Part shown: in pieces, positions 25,003-36,951 of the stretch
How the letters are laid out: each line of letters opens with the position of its first letter
Numbering within the stretch: position 1 is the first letter of the stretch
Assembly: GCA_016124315.1 (NCBI GenBank)
Contig: WGNW01000073.1
Span: 1-64,000, forward strand
DNA: 64,000 nt
Source of the DNA: Alphaproteobacteria bacterium
GTDB lineage: Bacteria; Pseudomonadota; Alphaproteobacteria; SMXS01
Reading direction: 5' to 3'
Made by a program: the position numbers and the translations under genes
The notes under the pieces: model-generated
The model's database searches: none
What the model was told of the DNA's origin: nothing
What the model saw: only the letters and a program-made list of their open reading frames with translations

Positions 25003-25412
25003 GCAAACCAGCTAGGCACCCGCCAATGAGGGGGTCGGCTGTCACAGGCCGCCGGCGGGGTGAGGGGGATCACCCGGTCTGCACGACCAGCGGGAGGAAG
25101 AGCGGGGATACGCCCCGCAGGCGCCCCTGAAGGGCTTGGCCTTGACAGCCAGGGGGCCGCAGGCCCCGAACGAAACGGAAGGAAGTCAGCCGCAGGCTGG
25201 CCGAATTATTTTGCTTCGCTGAAATTCAATTTACGGCACATCGTGACGCGGCTCACGTTCGATCACGGCAACGCACGGCACCGAAAGCAAGATGAGGAAT
25301 CGTGATGCGCGCTATCAATCGAAGATTGCTGCGACGCACGTTCAGCAACCTTTAACTTCGGTTAAGCTACAATGAAGATACAAAGAATATTTTAAGCGAT
25401 ATTCGAACGACG
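25003..25412. other. Intergenic region between ardC and divergent genes, with hairpins
   Basis: 410 bp. The ORF-like stretch 25060-25305 has no ribosome site or plausible protein. Hairpins lie at 25102-25118 (GCGGGG/CCCCGC), 25153-25167 and 25187-25199, and a small TTAAC-ttcg-GTTAA stem at 25352-25365. The right half (25300-25410) is AT-rich and may hold the promoter of the rightward genes. Confidence 0.5.
25153..25167. repeat. Inverted repeat GGGGCC-gca-GGCCCC
   Basis: Perfect 6-bp stem with gca loop; followed by CAGCC-gca-GGCTG at 25187-25199. Same design as 1039-1055. Confidence 0.6.
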
Positions 25413-25694
25413 ATGGCGAAGAGGGACAAGGATAGAACCGGCAACGAGCTGACGATCACCTATCAGAGCCTCGGCACGATCACGCTGGACGAACAGAAGC
25501 AGGCGATCTGGGAAGACATCCAGGCCCTCAGCGACGAATTCGGCGTCTCGTATCTCAACAGCGTCGAACTTGTCATTCGTGCCACCAACGAATTCGGCGA
25601 CCCCGTGCAAATTCGCAGGCTCTCGACCGGCGCAACCGTCCGCCGGCTCGACACGCATCACTACCGGCCCGCCTGCCTCGATTACAAGCTATAG
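25413..25694 (+). CDS. Hypothetical protein upstream of integrase module
   Basis: 93 residues. Hydrophilic start (MAKRDKDRTGNELTITYQ), a helical middle (EQKQAIWEDIQALSDEFG) and a C-terminus with histidines (LDTHHYRPACLDYKL). No domain recognised. It precedes the next gene by 12 bp, so it belongs to the same operon as the possible excisionase and the integrase. Confidence 0.55.
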   Translation: MAKRDKDRTGNELTITYQSLGTITLDEQKQAIWEDIQALSDEFGVSYLNSVELVIRATNEFGDPVQIRRLSTGATVRRLDTHHYRPACLDYKL

Positions 25695-25706
25695 GGAGGC
25701 CGCGCG

Positions 25707-25943
25707 ATGAAACAGCCCTGCTATCTCGATCTCGAAGAAGCCCGCCAGGTGCTTGCGGGAATGGGCATCGAACTGAGCGAGCGGCAGATGCAGCGTGCCG
25801 CCGAGCAGGATGCGCAAGGGCGGCGCAAGCTGCCCTTCTTTGTCGATCCGATCCAGAACAGGCTTTTGATAGAGAAGAACGATCTGCTGAGCGCGTACTT
25901 CAAACGGCAAGTCGAAGCGCAAAGAAACCTGCGCCCAAATTGA
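25707..25943 (+). CDS. Possible excisionase / recombination directionality factor
   Basis: 78 residues. A LDLEEARQVLAGMGIELS helix pair followed by ERQMQRAAEQDAQGRRK and a strand-like LPFFVDPIQNRLLIEK resembles small winged-helix factors of the Xis/AlpA kind. This is a pattern judgement, not a firm match. Ribosome site GGGAGG upstream. Its place 58 bp before the integrase start codon is where directionality factors usually lie. Confidence 0.5.
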   Translation: MKQPCYLDLEEARQVLAGMGIELSERQMQRAAEQDAQGRRKLPFFVDPIQNRLLIEKNDLLSAYFKRQVEAQRNLRPN

Positions 25944-26000
25944 CGAAAATCCGCATAATTACTTGCTTTTTTTGACTTCCGTCATGCATGATTCGGGTGA

Positions 26001-27178
26001 ATGGCCGACATAAGAAAAAGAACTGGCAGTAAAGGGACGACATACCAAGTCAGATACCCAACCAAGGCATCCCCCAACGATATGCTTACAAGACCTTTTC
26101 GACGCTGAAAGAAGCGCGTGACTTCCGTGAAGACTCTGCCGCTCGCGCGAAAAGCGCACCGTTATCCACGGAAATCCGGACTGTCGAGCAGGGACTCCAG
26201 AAATGGCTGGATGTTTGTGCGAACGAAGGTCGAAACGGGCGTGATCCCGTCACGGCCGGAACAATGGAGAATTACGAGTATCGTGCGGCGATCATTAGGC
26301 GCTACGAGTGGCAAAAGCCTCTCCACGAACTCACAGCCCCCGACATCGTTGAATTTCGGTCATGGCTTCTGCGGAACCATAGCCGTGCCGTTGCGCGCAA
26401 GGCGCTTACGTCTCTTCACTCTATGGTCCGGGAGTTGATGACGCGGGGAATCCTCGCGCATGATTTTGTATCGGGTGTGACGATTCAAAATAGCTCTCGA
26501 TACGACGAACCAGTGACGATACCAAGCGAGGCCGACATACATGCGTTGCTCGCAGCCGCTGACCGGCTAGCCAACTCGAAAAATCCGAAAATCCAGCGCT
26601 CGTGGCGCCGCTACCGGCCTATGCTGTACTTGGCAGTTGATTCTGGTATGCGACCGCAGGAATACGTGGTCCTGCCGCAAGAAAACATCTTGGACAACGG
26701 CGTCAAGGTTGACCGCGCGCTTGAGCGGATGGGCGAAATTTCGGTGACAAAGACTCCTGCGGGTCGCCGGTTTATCGAACTCAGTGCCGGTACTCTGGAC
26801 ATGGTCCGTCATTACGCCAAGCACCATGCCGTGCCTAACAAGTACGATCTTGTATTCCCGACCGAAACGGGACGGTGGATTGAGCCGCTGGCTTGGCTAA
26901 GGCGTGGTTTCTATAACGCTTGCATTGAGGCGGGGCTCGTGACAGAGAGCGAGGAAGATGGAGAGATAATAGTGCGCCCGAAATACCGGGCCTATGACCT
27001 GCGCCATTTCTTTGCGTCGATGCTCATAGAGCAACGCGTAAGTCTAAAGCGCCTACAGTACCTCATGGGCCATGAAGATATTCGCACAACGCTCAACGTC
27101 TATGGGCATCTGATTGAGCGCATGGAGGCAAAGGCAGAACCGACGCCGGGCCTCTTGGCAGCTATCGGCGCAAATTGA
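26001..27178 (+). pseudogene. Tyrosine recombinase (integrase), frameshifted near its 5' end
   Basis: The frame from ATG 26001 reads MADIRKRTGSKGTTYQVRYP, a typical integrase start, but hits a stop at about 26106. The remaining integrase lies in another frame, open from about 26033 to 27178. The change falls at the CCCCC run 26071-26075; one extra C would join TKASP to QRYAYKTFSTLKEARDF. The rest is complete: arm/core DNA-binding region, SGMRPQE (catalytic Arg), YDLRHFFAS, LMGHEDIRTT and the nucleophile tyrosine in NVYGHL. An internal ATG at 26264 gives 304 residues without the N-terminal arm-binding part. A real mutation or a sequencing error are both possible. Confidence 0.75.
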
Positions 27179-27233
27179 TGTGGCGAGTCTGTGGCGCAGA
27201 CGCACTAACTAACTAATCTATCAGTGTTTGAAA

Positions 27234-27282
27234 TTGCTTCGGGAGCAAGAGGTCGCAGGTTCGAATCCTGTCGCCCCGACCA
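27234..27282 (+). other. Attachment site: 3' fragment of tRNA-Pro(CGG)
   Basis: The sequence matches a tRNA-Pro from the anticodon stem to the CCA end: stem TTGC/GCAA around loop TTCGGGA (anticodon CGG), T-arm GCAGG-TTCGAAT-CCTGT, acceptor CGCCCCG, A, CCA. The 5' half (D-arm) is missing. A tRNA 3' fragment beside an integrase is the signature of a chromosome-element junction, here the right end of the element. The intact tRNA should lie left of the window. Confidence 0.85.
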
Positions 27283-27320
27283 TTTGAAAATCAATACGTT
27301 GGCTAAAGACTATGGAAAGA

Positions 27321-27343
27321 AACGGCCCGAAAGGGCCGTTTTT
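27321..27343 (+). terminator. Rho-independent terminator after the tRNA-Pro fragment
   Basis: AACGGCCC-gaaa-GGGCCGTT then TTT. It is probably the original tRNA-Pro terminator of the host. Confidence 0.8.
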
Positions 27344-27735
27344 CTTGCCACACGGCACCCCCTCTGAAACCCGCATGAATCCTAGCTTTTCCGCCGCGCC
27401 CTGAATCGCTCTGTGGCGCGTTTGTGGCGAGTTTCGGTTCGCATCCCTTGCTCATGTATTGCCGCCGCTGATGATTCGATCTGCCTTTGCGTGATCGGCC
27501 TGCGGCTGCGCCGGGCGTTGCTGCCTCATGTGTTCTTCCGTCCTTTCCAGAATCTTTTGCGTTGATCCCTGACGGTCTTGCCGCGCCGCCATCGAAGGCG
27601 CGTGGCCGTCTTTCTCCTCTCCTTGTCCTTGATCGCGTCCGCCGCCCATGCGGGGGCCGTCCTGCTGCTGATTGTGACCTCGGGACCGCATGCGGCCCCG
27701 ATGGTCGGGGCCGCGAGGACAACGAGGAGACATTC
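27344..27735. other. Intergenic region
   Basis: 392 bp with no supportable gene. The overlapping long frames on both strands have no ribosome sites and no recognisable protein pattern. It may be decayed element DNA. Confidence 0.4.
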
Positions 27736-27933
27736 ATGTCCACGGTCTTGACGATAGCGACACTGCAATCCCGCAGCGATCTTGAGCTGCAAAACCTTCT
27801 GCGGAAGGCCCGGTACGATCTGGCCTGCACCGCCACCGGCTCCGCCGAACAGCGCGACACGCTGGCGACGATCGACAACATCACCCGCGTCATGCGCCAG
27901 CGCACGATGCGCCCGCGCCCGCCGGGCTTCTGA
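27736..27933 (+). CDS. Small hypothetical protein (65 aa)
   Basis: 65 residues from ATG at 27736, preceded by GAGGAGA at good spacing. Two helices are visible (SRSDLELQNLLRKARYDL and AEQRDTLATIDNITRVMRQR) with a proline-arginine tail. It resembles small genes that precede serine-recombinase modules in alphaproteobacteria. Function unknown. Confidence 0.55.
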   Translation: MSTVLTIATLQSRSDLELQNLLRKARYDLACTATGSAEQRDTLATIDNITRVMRQRTMRPRPPGF

Positions 27934-28014
27934 AAGCCCGGTCTCGCCGGCCCGGCTCCCAGCCGGGCCGGTTGGCTTTTCCCGCGCGAGGTTGACGCGA
28001 GGAAGACTTGCGGG

Positions 28015-28266
28015 GTGTACATCCAGATTGCTGTCATGGAACGGGACATCCATGACAGGCTGCGCGGGCGGGAATGGCCCGCAGAAAGGGCGGCAGACGA
28101 TGCCGGTCCCGGCTTGTCTGCGCCATCCCGGAAGGCTAGGCGCCATAGTGCCGATGATTACACCGTCATCGTCGATCTGCCCGATCCGCTGCCGATCACG
28201 GAAGCCGAGATCGAATTGCTGGAGTCGGAACTGGCGGATTTCATTGCCGAGTTGCTGAAGAAGTAG
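28015..28266 (+). CDS. Hypothetical protein upstream of the serine recombinase
   Basis: 83 residues using GTG at 28015 (AGGAAG upstream), or 76 from the ATG at 28036. The middle is basic (PSRKARRHSADD) and the C-terminal part is acidic and helical (ITEAEIELLESELADFIAELL). It ends 33 bp before the recombinase start, so it is probably co-transcribed. It could assist the recombinase; no family recognised. Confidence 0.55.
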   Translation: MYIQIAVMERDIHDRLRGREWPAERAADDAGPGLSAPSRKARRHSADDYTVIVDLPDPLPITEAEIELLESELADFIAELLKK

Positions 28267-28299
28267 GAAGATTCGTTACGTCAAATATCGGGTGCGGAT

Positions 28300-29941
<1,642 letters not shown>

Positions 29942-30045
29942 GTCACCAAGGCGGCGGTTTATACAAAAATGACTCCGCCGTGTCGACAGGGAAACCGCAG
30001 AAAATTTTCCCCGCCGGCGCATCCCGCCCGCGCTGCAGCCGGGCG

Positions 30046-30891
30046 TCACGGAGCGGCCGGGGGCGCGCCCTCGGGCGGCGTCTCCCCGATCGACGCCTCC
30101 CCGGGCGGCGCCCCGCGGCGCGGCGGGCGCTTGCGGTCCCAGCGTGTGCCCAGCAGGGTGTCGCACAGGCCGGGGCTGCCGAAGCCGTCGCTGAAGCTGA
30201 CGTCGGCGAAGCGGTGGTGCTGGCCGTGGGCGTGGCTGCTGGCGAGCGGCGCCGCCGCGCGGGCGAGCCGCGCCAGCAGACCCCTTCCGCCCACGCCGGC
30301 CAGCGCCGGGGCGAAGTCGTAGCCGGAATGCTCGTAGAGGCCGCCCACCGCCCCCAGGCTCACGGTCAGCAGGTGGAACGCCACGTCGGCGCCGCCGCCG
30401 CCCACCAGCACCAGCGGCACCAGGTAAGGCAGCACGATCTGGAACACGAAGTCGGCCGGGTGCATGTAGCAGGCGCTCACCGCCCGGCTCGCGCCGGTGC
30501 CGTGGTGGACGCGGTGGCCGAGGAAGCGCAGGCCGAGGCGGTGCATGGCGGCGTGGCCGGCATACTGCACCACGTCGTGGCCGATGCCCATCAGCGGCAG
30601 GCAGGCGACGAACCATACCGGGTTCAGGTGGCGCGGGCCGGCATAGGCGAGGCCGGCGCGCTCCAGCAGCAGCATGGCGGGCAGCAGGATGCAGCACTGG
30701 TTGAACAGCACCAGCGGCAGCAGCGCCCGCCAGCCCCGTCGTTCGGGCCGCCGGACGCGGAAGCGGCGCAGCCGGCCGCTGCGGTCCAGCGCCTCGAAGC
30801 CCAGGGCGACGCCGTGGTAGACGACCATGTGGAACGCCCAAACGAAGAGCGACAGGCTCCCGAAGGGAAAGAACATGTCGGATGGCGCCAT
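30046..30891 (-). CDS. Sterol desaturase / fatty acid hydroxylase family protein
   Basis: 281 residues. Membrane protein with the di-iron histidine boxes of the family: HAAMH (113-117), HRVHH (126-130) and a C-terminal HAHGQHH box (about 230-237) followed by FSDGFGSPGLCDTLLGT. About four membrane segments lie around them. Such enzymes oxidise lipids, for example hydroxylating fatty acyl or hopanoid-type substrates; the substrate cannot be told from the sequence. The last 30 residues are proline-rich. First chromosomal gene after tRNA-Lys. Confidence 0.85.
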   Translation of the reverse strand: MAPSDMFFPFGSLSLFVWAFHMVVYHGVALGFEALDRSGRLRRFRVRRPERRGWRALLPLVLFNQCCILLPAMLLLERAGLAYAGPRHLNPVWFVACLPLMGIGHDVVQYAGHAAMHRLGLRFLGHRVHHGTGASRAVSACYMHPADFVFQIVLPYLVPLVLVGGGGADVAFHLLTVSLGAVGGLYEHSGYDFAPALAGVGGRGLLARLARAAAPLASSHAHGQHHRFADVSFSDGFGSPGLCDTLLGTRWDRKRPPRRGAPPGEASIGETPPEGAPPAAP

Positions 30892-30989
30892 GGCGGCACG
30901 TCTCTGCAGCGAGGATGGCGCAGGGTATCACAACGCCGCGCCGGCGGCAGGCCCAACCTGCAGCGCGACGGGGCCGAGCGCCGATCACC

Positions 30990-32129
30990 CTAGCGCACCG
31001 TCCCCTGGCGCGACAGCACCACGCCGCGGTGGACGTAGACGTTCATCAGCAGGCCCATGCCGATCAGCAGGGTCATCATCGCCGAGCCGCCGAACGAGAC
31101 CAGCGGCAGCGGCACGCCCACCACCGGGATCAGCCCCATCACCATGGCGATGTTGATGAACACGTAGAGGAAGAAGGTGCTGGTGACGCCGATCGCCAGC
31201 AGCCGGGCGAAGTGGCTGCGCGCCGACAGGGCGATCATGAAGCCGTAGGCGATCAGCACCGCGTAGAGCATCAGCAGGGTCACCCCGCCGATGAAGCCGA
31301 ACTCCTCGGCCAGCGCGGTGAAGATGAAGTCGGTCTGCTTCTCGGGCAGGAAGTCCAGGTGCGACTGGGTGCCCTGCATGAAGCCCTTGCCGGTCACCCC
31401 GCCCGAGCCCAGCGCGATCTTCGACTGCTGGATGTGATAGCCGGTGCCGAGCGGGTCGCTTTCCGGGTTGAGGAAGGTGAACACACGGTCGCGCTGGTAC
31501 TCGTGCAGCTGGTAGAAGCCGGCCACCGCGCCGACGCAGGCCAGCACCGCGCCGATGGCGAACACCTTGCGCGGCACGCCGGCGACGAACAGCATCACCG
31601 CCGCGGCCGCCGCCAGCAGCATCATCGTCCCCAGGTCGGGCTGGCGCAGCACCAGCAGCGCCGGCATGCCCACCAGGATGGCCGGCACGATCAGCGTCCG
31701 GTAGGTCTTCACCTCGTCGAGGGTGAGGCCGTGATAGTAGCGGGCCAGCGCCATCACCAAGCCGATCTTCATGATCTCCGAGGGCTGCAGGCGGATGATC
31801 CCCAGGTCGAGCCAGCGCTGGGCGCCGCCGCCGATGTCGCCGATCACCTCCACGGCGATCAGCATCGCCAGCCCGACGCCGTAGACGACGTAGGAGAGCT
31901 TCCACCACCATTTCAGGTGCACCAGCGCGGCGCCCACCATGCAGCCGAAGCCGACCACGAACACCAGCATCTGGCGGCCGGCCAGCGCGCCGAAATCGCC
32001 GCCGGAGACCGAATAGAGCATGCCGAAGCCGATGGTCGCGATGCACAGCAGCACGATCATCATGGTGCCGTGCAGGTCCATGATCTTGCCCAGCAGCGCC
32101 GTGCGCCCGCGAGCCCCGGTCTCAGCCAT
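30990..32129 (-). CDS. rodA: Peptidoglycan glycosyltransferase RodA
   Basis: 379 residues with about ten membrane segments (SEDS family). Signatures: AQRWLDLGIIRLQPSEIMKI (105-124), RQPDLGTMM, and VTGKGFMQGTQSHLDFLPEK (near 265), which includes the conserved TG.G and FLPE elements. RodA polymerises glycan strands for cell elongation together with PBP2, the gene just upstream, which it overlaps by 8 bases. Last gene of the mreB-mreC-mreD-mrdA-rodA operon. Confidence 0.95.
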   Translation of the reverse strand: MAETGARGRTALLGKIMDLHGTMMIVLLCIATIGFGMLYSVSGGDFGALAGRQMLVFVVGFGCMVGAALVHLKWWWKLSYVVYGVGLAMLIAVEVIGDIGGGAQRWLDLGIIRLQPSEIMKIGLVMALARYYHGLTLDEVKTYRTLIVPAILVGMPALLVLRQPDLGTMMLLAAAAAVMLFVAGVPRKVFAIGAVLACVGAVAGFYQLHEYQRDRVFTFLNPESDPLGTGYHIQQSKIALGSGGVTGKGFMQGTQSHLDFLPEKQTDFIFTALAEEFGFIGGVTLLMLYAVLIAYGFMIALSARSHFARLLAIGVTSTFFLYVFINIAMVMGLIPVVGVPLPLVSFGGSAMMTLLIGMGLLMNVYVHRGVVLSRQGTVR

Positions 32130-33996
32130 CCGCCTCTCCCATCGCCATGTAGGGCGTGCCGCCGGTCAGGCCGCACGGGTCCCGGATCAGCGCCTCGCGC
32201 AGGATGTCGCGGGCGATGGGCGCCGCTACCGCCGAGCCGCCGCCACCGTGCTCGACGATCACCGAGATGGCGTAGGACGGCTTGTCCACCGGGCCGAAGG
32301 CGACGAACAGCGCATGGTCGCGCTCCTCCCACGGCCGGTTCTCGTTGCGGGGCACGCCGCCGGCGCGCTGGGCGGCGGTGATGGTCCGCACCTGGGAGGT
32401 GCCGGTCTTGCCGGCGATGCCGCGCGGCCAGTCACGGATGCGGGCGCCTCGGGCCGTACCGCGGCCGCCCTCGACCACGGCGATCATGCCGTCGCGCGCC
32501 ACCTGGACGATCTCGGGCGACACGCCCAGCGGCGCGAACCGCCGGGGCCAGCCCGCGTCGACCTTCTCCTTCATCAGCGTCGGCTCCACGGCGTGGCCGC
32601 CATTGGCGATGCGCGAGGCCATCACTGCAAGCTGCAGCGGCGTCGCCAGCATGTAGCCCTGGCCAATGGCGACGCTCAGCGTCTCGCCGTCGTGCCACCG
32701 CGGATCGCGCCGGTTGTGGCGCTTCCAGGCCCGCGTCGGCACCAGCCCCGCCGCCTCGTGGTCCAGCTCGATGTCGTGGGCGTGGCCGAGGCCGAACCGG
32801 TTGGCCATGGCGGCGATGGTGTCGACGTTCAGCCGGCGCCCCATCTCGTAGAAGTAGACATCGCAGGACTGCTCGAGGGCGCCGCGCATGTCCACGTTGC
32901 CGTGGCCGCCATGCTTCCAGCAGTGGAACAGGCGGTTGCCGTAGGCCATGTAGCCGGGGCAGAACACGGTTGCCGTCGGGTCGATCACCCCGGCCTCCAG
33001 CGCCGCCATGGCGACCACCGGCTTGAAGGTGGAGCCCGGCGGGAACTGGCCCTGCACCGCCTTGTTGAGCAGCGGTTTGCGCGGATCCTTGAGCAGCGCC
33101 CGCCAGACGTCGGGCTTGATGCCGAAATTGAAGTCGTTGGGGTTGAACCCGGGCGACGAGGCCATCACCAGCACCTCGCCGGAATGGGCGTTCATCAGCA
33201 CCGCCGCGGCGCTCTCCTCGCCCACCCGCTCCATGGCGAAGCGCTGCAGGTCGCCGTCGATGGTGGTGACCAGGTCCTTGCCGGGAACGCTGTCGACGCG
33301 CGCCAGCTCGCGGATCTCCCGGCCCAGCGCATTGACCTCCACCCGCCGCAGCCCGGCGACGCCGCGCAGGCTCTGATCGTGGTAGGCCTCCAGGCCGCGC
33401 TTGCCGATGCGGAACTCGGGCAGCATGAACAGCGGATCGTCGGGCAGCTTCTTGAGCTCGTCCTCCGTCACCTGGCCGACGTAGCCGGCAAGCAGGGCGA
33501 AATCGGCGGGATAGGGATAGAAACGGCTGCGGCCGGCGTCGGGCTGCACGCCGGGCAGCTCGGGCACGATGCTGTTGACCCGGGCGAACTCGTCCCATGT
33601 CAGGTTGTCGGACACGGTGACCGGCAGGAACCGCCGCGACCGGTGTGCCTGGCGGATCACCGCCTCGATTTTCTCCTCCGGCAGCGGGATCAGCTCCGAG
33701 AGGCGCACCAGGGTGCTGCGGAAGTCCTTGGCCTGCTCGGGGATCACCGACACCCGGTAGTTGAGCTGGTTGTTGGCGATCTCCAGGCCGCGCCGGTCCA
33801 GGATGCGGCCGCGCAGCGGGCTGATCAGCCGCAGGTCGATGCGGTTGTCCTCGGCCAGCATCTTGTACTGGTCGGCGTCGAGGATCTGCAGCTGGACCAT
33901 CCGCGCCACCAGCGCGCTCAGCGCCACGGCCTGGCCGGCGCCCAGGATCATGGCGCGGCGCGTCAGGGTGCGGTAGCGGTCGCCCTTGATGTCCAT
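32122..33996 (-). CDS. mrdA: Penicillin-binding protein 2, elongasome transpeptidase
   Basis: 624 residues. One N-terminal membrane anchor (MILGAGQAVALSALVARM, about 15-35), the class B pedestal (LRLISPLRGRILDRRG), and the transpeptidase motifs STFK near residue 323, SCD near 373 and KTGTS near 528. It cross-links peptidoglycan made by RodA during elongation. Starts 5 bp from the mreD stop and overlaps rodA by 8 bases. Confidence 0.95.
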   Translation of the reverse strand: MDIKGDRYRTLTRRAMILGAGQAVALSALVARMVQLQILDADQYKMLAEDNRIDLRLISPLRGRILDRRGLEIANNQLNYRVSVIPEQAKDFRSTLVRLSELIPLPEEKIEAVIRQAHRSRRFLPVTVSDNLTWDEFARVNSIVPELPGVQPDAGRSRFYPYPADFALLAGYVGQVTEDELKKLPDDPLFMLPEFRIGKRGLEAYHDQSLRGVAGLRRVEVNALGREIRELARVDSVPGKDLVTTIDGDLQRFAMERVGEESAAAVLMNAHSGEVLVMASSPGFNPNDFNFGIKPDVWRALLKDPRKPLLNKAVQGQFPPGSTFKPVVAMAALEAGVIDPTATVFCPGYMAYGNRLFHCWKHGGHGNVDMRGALEQSCDVYFYEMGRRLNVDTIAAMANRFGLGHAHDIELDHEAAGLVPTRAWKRHNRRDPRWHDGETLSVAIGQGYMLATPLQLAVMASRIANGGHAVEPTLMKEKVDAGWPRRFAPLGVSPEIVQVARDGMIAVVEGGRGTARGARIRDWPRGIAGKTGTSQVRTITAAQRAGGVPRNENRPWEERDHALFVAFGPVDKPSYAISVIVEHGGGGSAVAAPIARDILREALIRDPCGLTGGTPYMAMGEADG

Positions 33997-34000
33997 CCGC

Positions 34001-34513
34001 TCAGGCCTGCTCGTACAGCAGCTGGTCGAGCCGGCGGAAGCCCATGGCCAGCGGCACGTAGACGGCGACGCCGAGCCCCCAGTGGACGAAGAACGGCATC
34101 ACCGCGAAGGCGTGGTTCCACCATAGGCCGGCGACGACCCAGGCCAGCGCGGTGAGCAGGCCCGATGCCACGGCGAAGACCAGCCAGACGATGGCGAACG
34201 ACTGGGTCAGCAGCACCTGGCGCTGGTTGTCCACCAAGCCGCGGGCGAGCACCAGCAGCAGCGCCATCAGGCCCAGCGAACCGCCCACCAGGATGTCCTG
34301 CCACAGGCCGATGACGAAAGCCGCCCAGAACGGCATCGCCTCCGGCCGGTGCAGCGACCAGTAGAACACCAGCGGCAGGGTGAGCGACGGCATGACGATG
34401 CTGAGATCCGGCGAGCCGTAGGGCACGAAGGACAGCACGGCCAGCACCAGCCCCAGCAGGAAGGGGACGGCGAGGCGGGTGGCGATCAGCGCACGGTGCA
34501 GGGCCTGGGCCAT
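34001..34513 (-). CDS. mreD: Rod shape-determining protein MreD
   Basis: 170 residues, about five membrane segments (PFLLGLVLAVLSFVPYG, LTLPLVFYWSLHRPE, FVIGLWQDILVGGSLGL and later). The LWQDILVGGSLGL segment is typical of MreD, as are size and place between mreC and mrdA. It helps anchor the MreB filament complex in the inner membrane. Its start overlaps the mreC stop by one base. Confidence 0.92.
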   Translation of the reverse strand: MAQALHRALIATRLAVPFLLGLVLAVLSFVPYGSPDLSIVMPSLTLPLVFYWSLHRPEAMPFWAAFVIGLWQDILVGGSLGLMALLLVLARGLVDNQRQVLLTQSFAIVWLVFAVASGLLTALAWVVAGLWWNHAFAVMPFFVHWGLGVAVYVPLAMGFRRLDQLLYEQA

Positions 34514-35571
34514 CAGGTGCCTCCCTCCCCCGCGCCCGCCGCTTCGGGAGCGGGCGTCGCGTCCGGCACCGGCGTCGGCGCGGCGCGCTGTGGTGGCAGC
34601 GGCGACGGGCTGGGCAGCACGGGCGGGGCCACCGGCGGCGCTACGCGGACCTGCGGCCCCCGCTCGGCGACCTGCGCCGCGGTGCCGTCCGCGGGCGGCG
34701 CCGGGATGTCGGCAATTCCCGGCGCGGCCTCGGGCCGCTCGACCGGCTCGTAGGCCAGCACGTTGACGAAGTCGAGCCGTGCCAGGTCGGCGGCCAGGCG
34801 CACCCGCACGGTGCTGCCCCGCACATAGTCCACCACGCCGACCGGCAGCTTGGCGGGGAACACGCCGCCGTCGCCGGAGGTCAGCACCTCGTCGCCCACC
34901 TTCACCGACGATTCCATGGGCAGGTAGGCGAGCCGCGGCCGGTCGCTATTGTCGCCCACCAGGATCGCCCGGTCGCCGGTGCGGCGGATGAACACGGGCA
35001 CGCGGCTGTTGAGGTCGGTCAACAGCAGCGCCCGCGCCGAATGACGGCCGACGGTGACAATCCGGCCCACCACGCCGGCGGGGTCCATCACCGGCTGGAA
35101 CTTGCTGATGCCCTTGGCGCCACCGGAATCCAGGATGATCGCCCTCACGAAGGGACCGCCCGGGTCGCTGATCACCCGGGTGGTGACGGCGGGAATCTTG
35201 GTCTCGTCGCTCAGCCGCATCAGCGAACGGAGCTGGGCGTTCTCGCTGTCGAGCCGCAGCGCCACGTCGCGCCAGCGCTTGAGGCGCTCGTTCTGGGCGC
35301 GCAGCGCCTCCACCCGGTCGGCGCCGTCCAGGGTGTCCGCCACCCGTCCGCCGAAGCTGCGAAAGGCCAGCACCGGCTCGCCCAGCACGTCGACCACAGG
35401 GGCCGCGACGTCGATGAGCACGCCCTGAACCTGTTCCGTAAGGGTCGGATAGAGCTTGGTCACCAGCAGCAGGCCGAGCGAAACGGCGACGAACACGGCG
35501 AACGACGCCCGCTGCGCCATGTTGCGCTCGGGATTGGAATTGCGCGCGGCACGGCCGTTGGACCGTCTCAC
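34513..35571 (-). CDS. mreC: Rod shape-determining protein MreC
   Basis: 352 residues. One membrane segment (SFAVFVAVSLGLLLVTK, about 22-40), a coiled coil (RVEALRAQNERLKRWRDVALR), and the double beta-barrel periplasmic domain (AIILDSGGAKGISKFQPV, VPVFIRRTGDRAILVGD). The C-terminal 75 residues are proline-rich and disordered. Connects MreB to PBP2. The first 17 residues may be an artefact; an ATG at residue 18 (MAQRASF) would fit the family better. Confidence 0.93.
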   Translation of the reverse strand: MRRSNGRAARNSNPERNMAQRASFAVFVAVSLGLLLVTKLYPTLTEQVQGVLIDVAAPVVDVLGEPVLAFRSFGGRVADTLDGADRVEALRAQNERLKRWRDVALRLDSENAQLRSLMRLSDETKIPAVTTRVISDPGGPFVRAIILDSGGAKGISKFQPVMDPAGVVGRIVTVGRHSARALLLTDLNSRVPVFIRRTGDRAILVGDNSDRPRLAYLPMESSVKVGDEVLTSGDGGVFPAKLPVGVVDYVRGSTVRVRLAADLARLDFVNVLAYEPVERPEAAPGIADIPAPPADGTAAQVAERGPQVRVAPPVAPPVLPSPSPLPPQRAAPTPVPDATPAPEAAGAGEGGT

Positions 35572-35636
35572 GAACCGGCTCTCCCAGTGTTGACGCCCGG
35601 CGGACCTCGCGGTCGCTTCCGGCCGGGGGCCCTACC

Positions 35637-36951
<1,315 letters not shown>

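Noticed and set aside
25060-25305. 81-codon frame between ardC and the next genes
   Set aside because: No ribosome site; covers hairpins and changes composition midway.
32020-34155. 711-codon open frame on the plus strand
   Set aside because: It is antisense to mrdA (PBP2), which has all transpeptidase motifs. The frame is open only because of strong GC codon bias.
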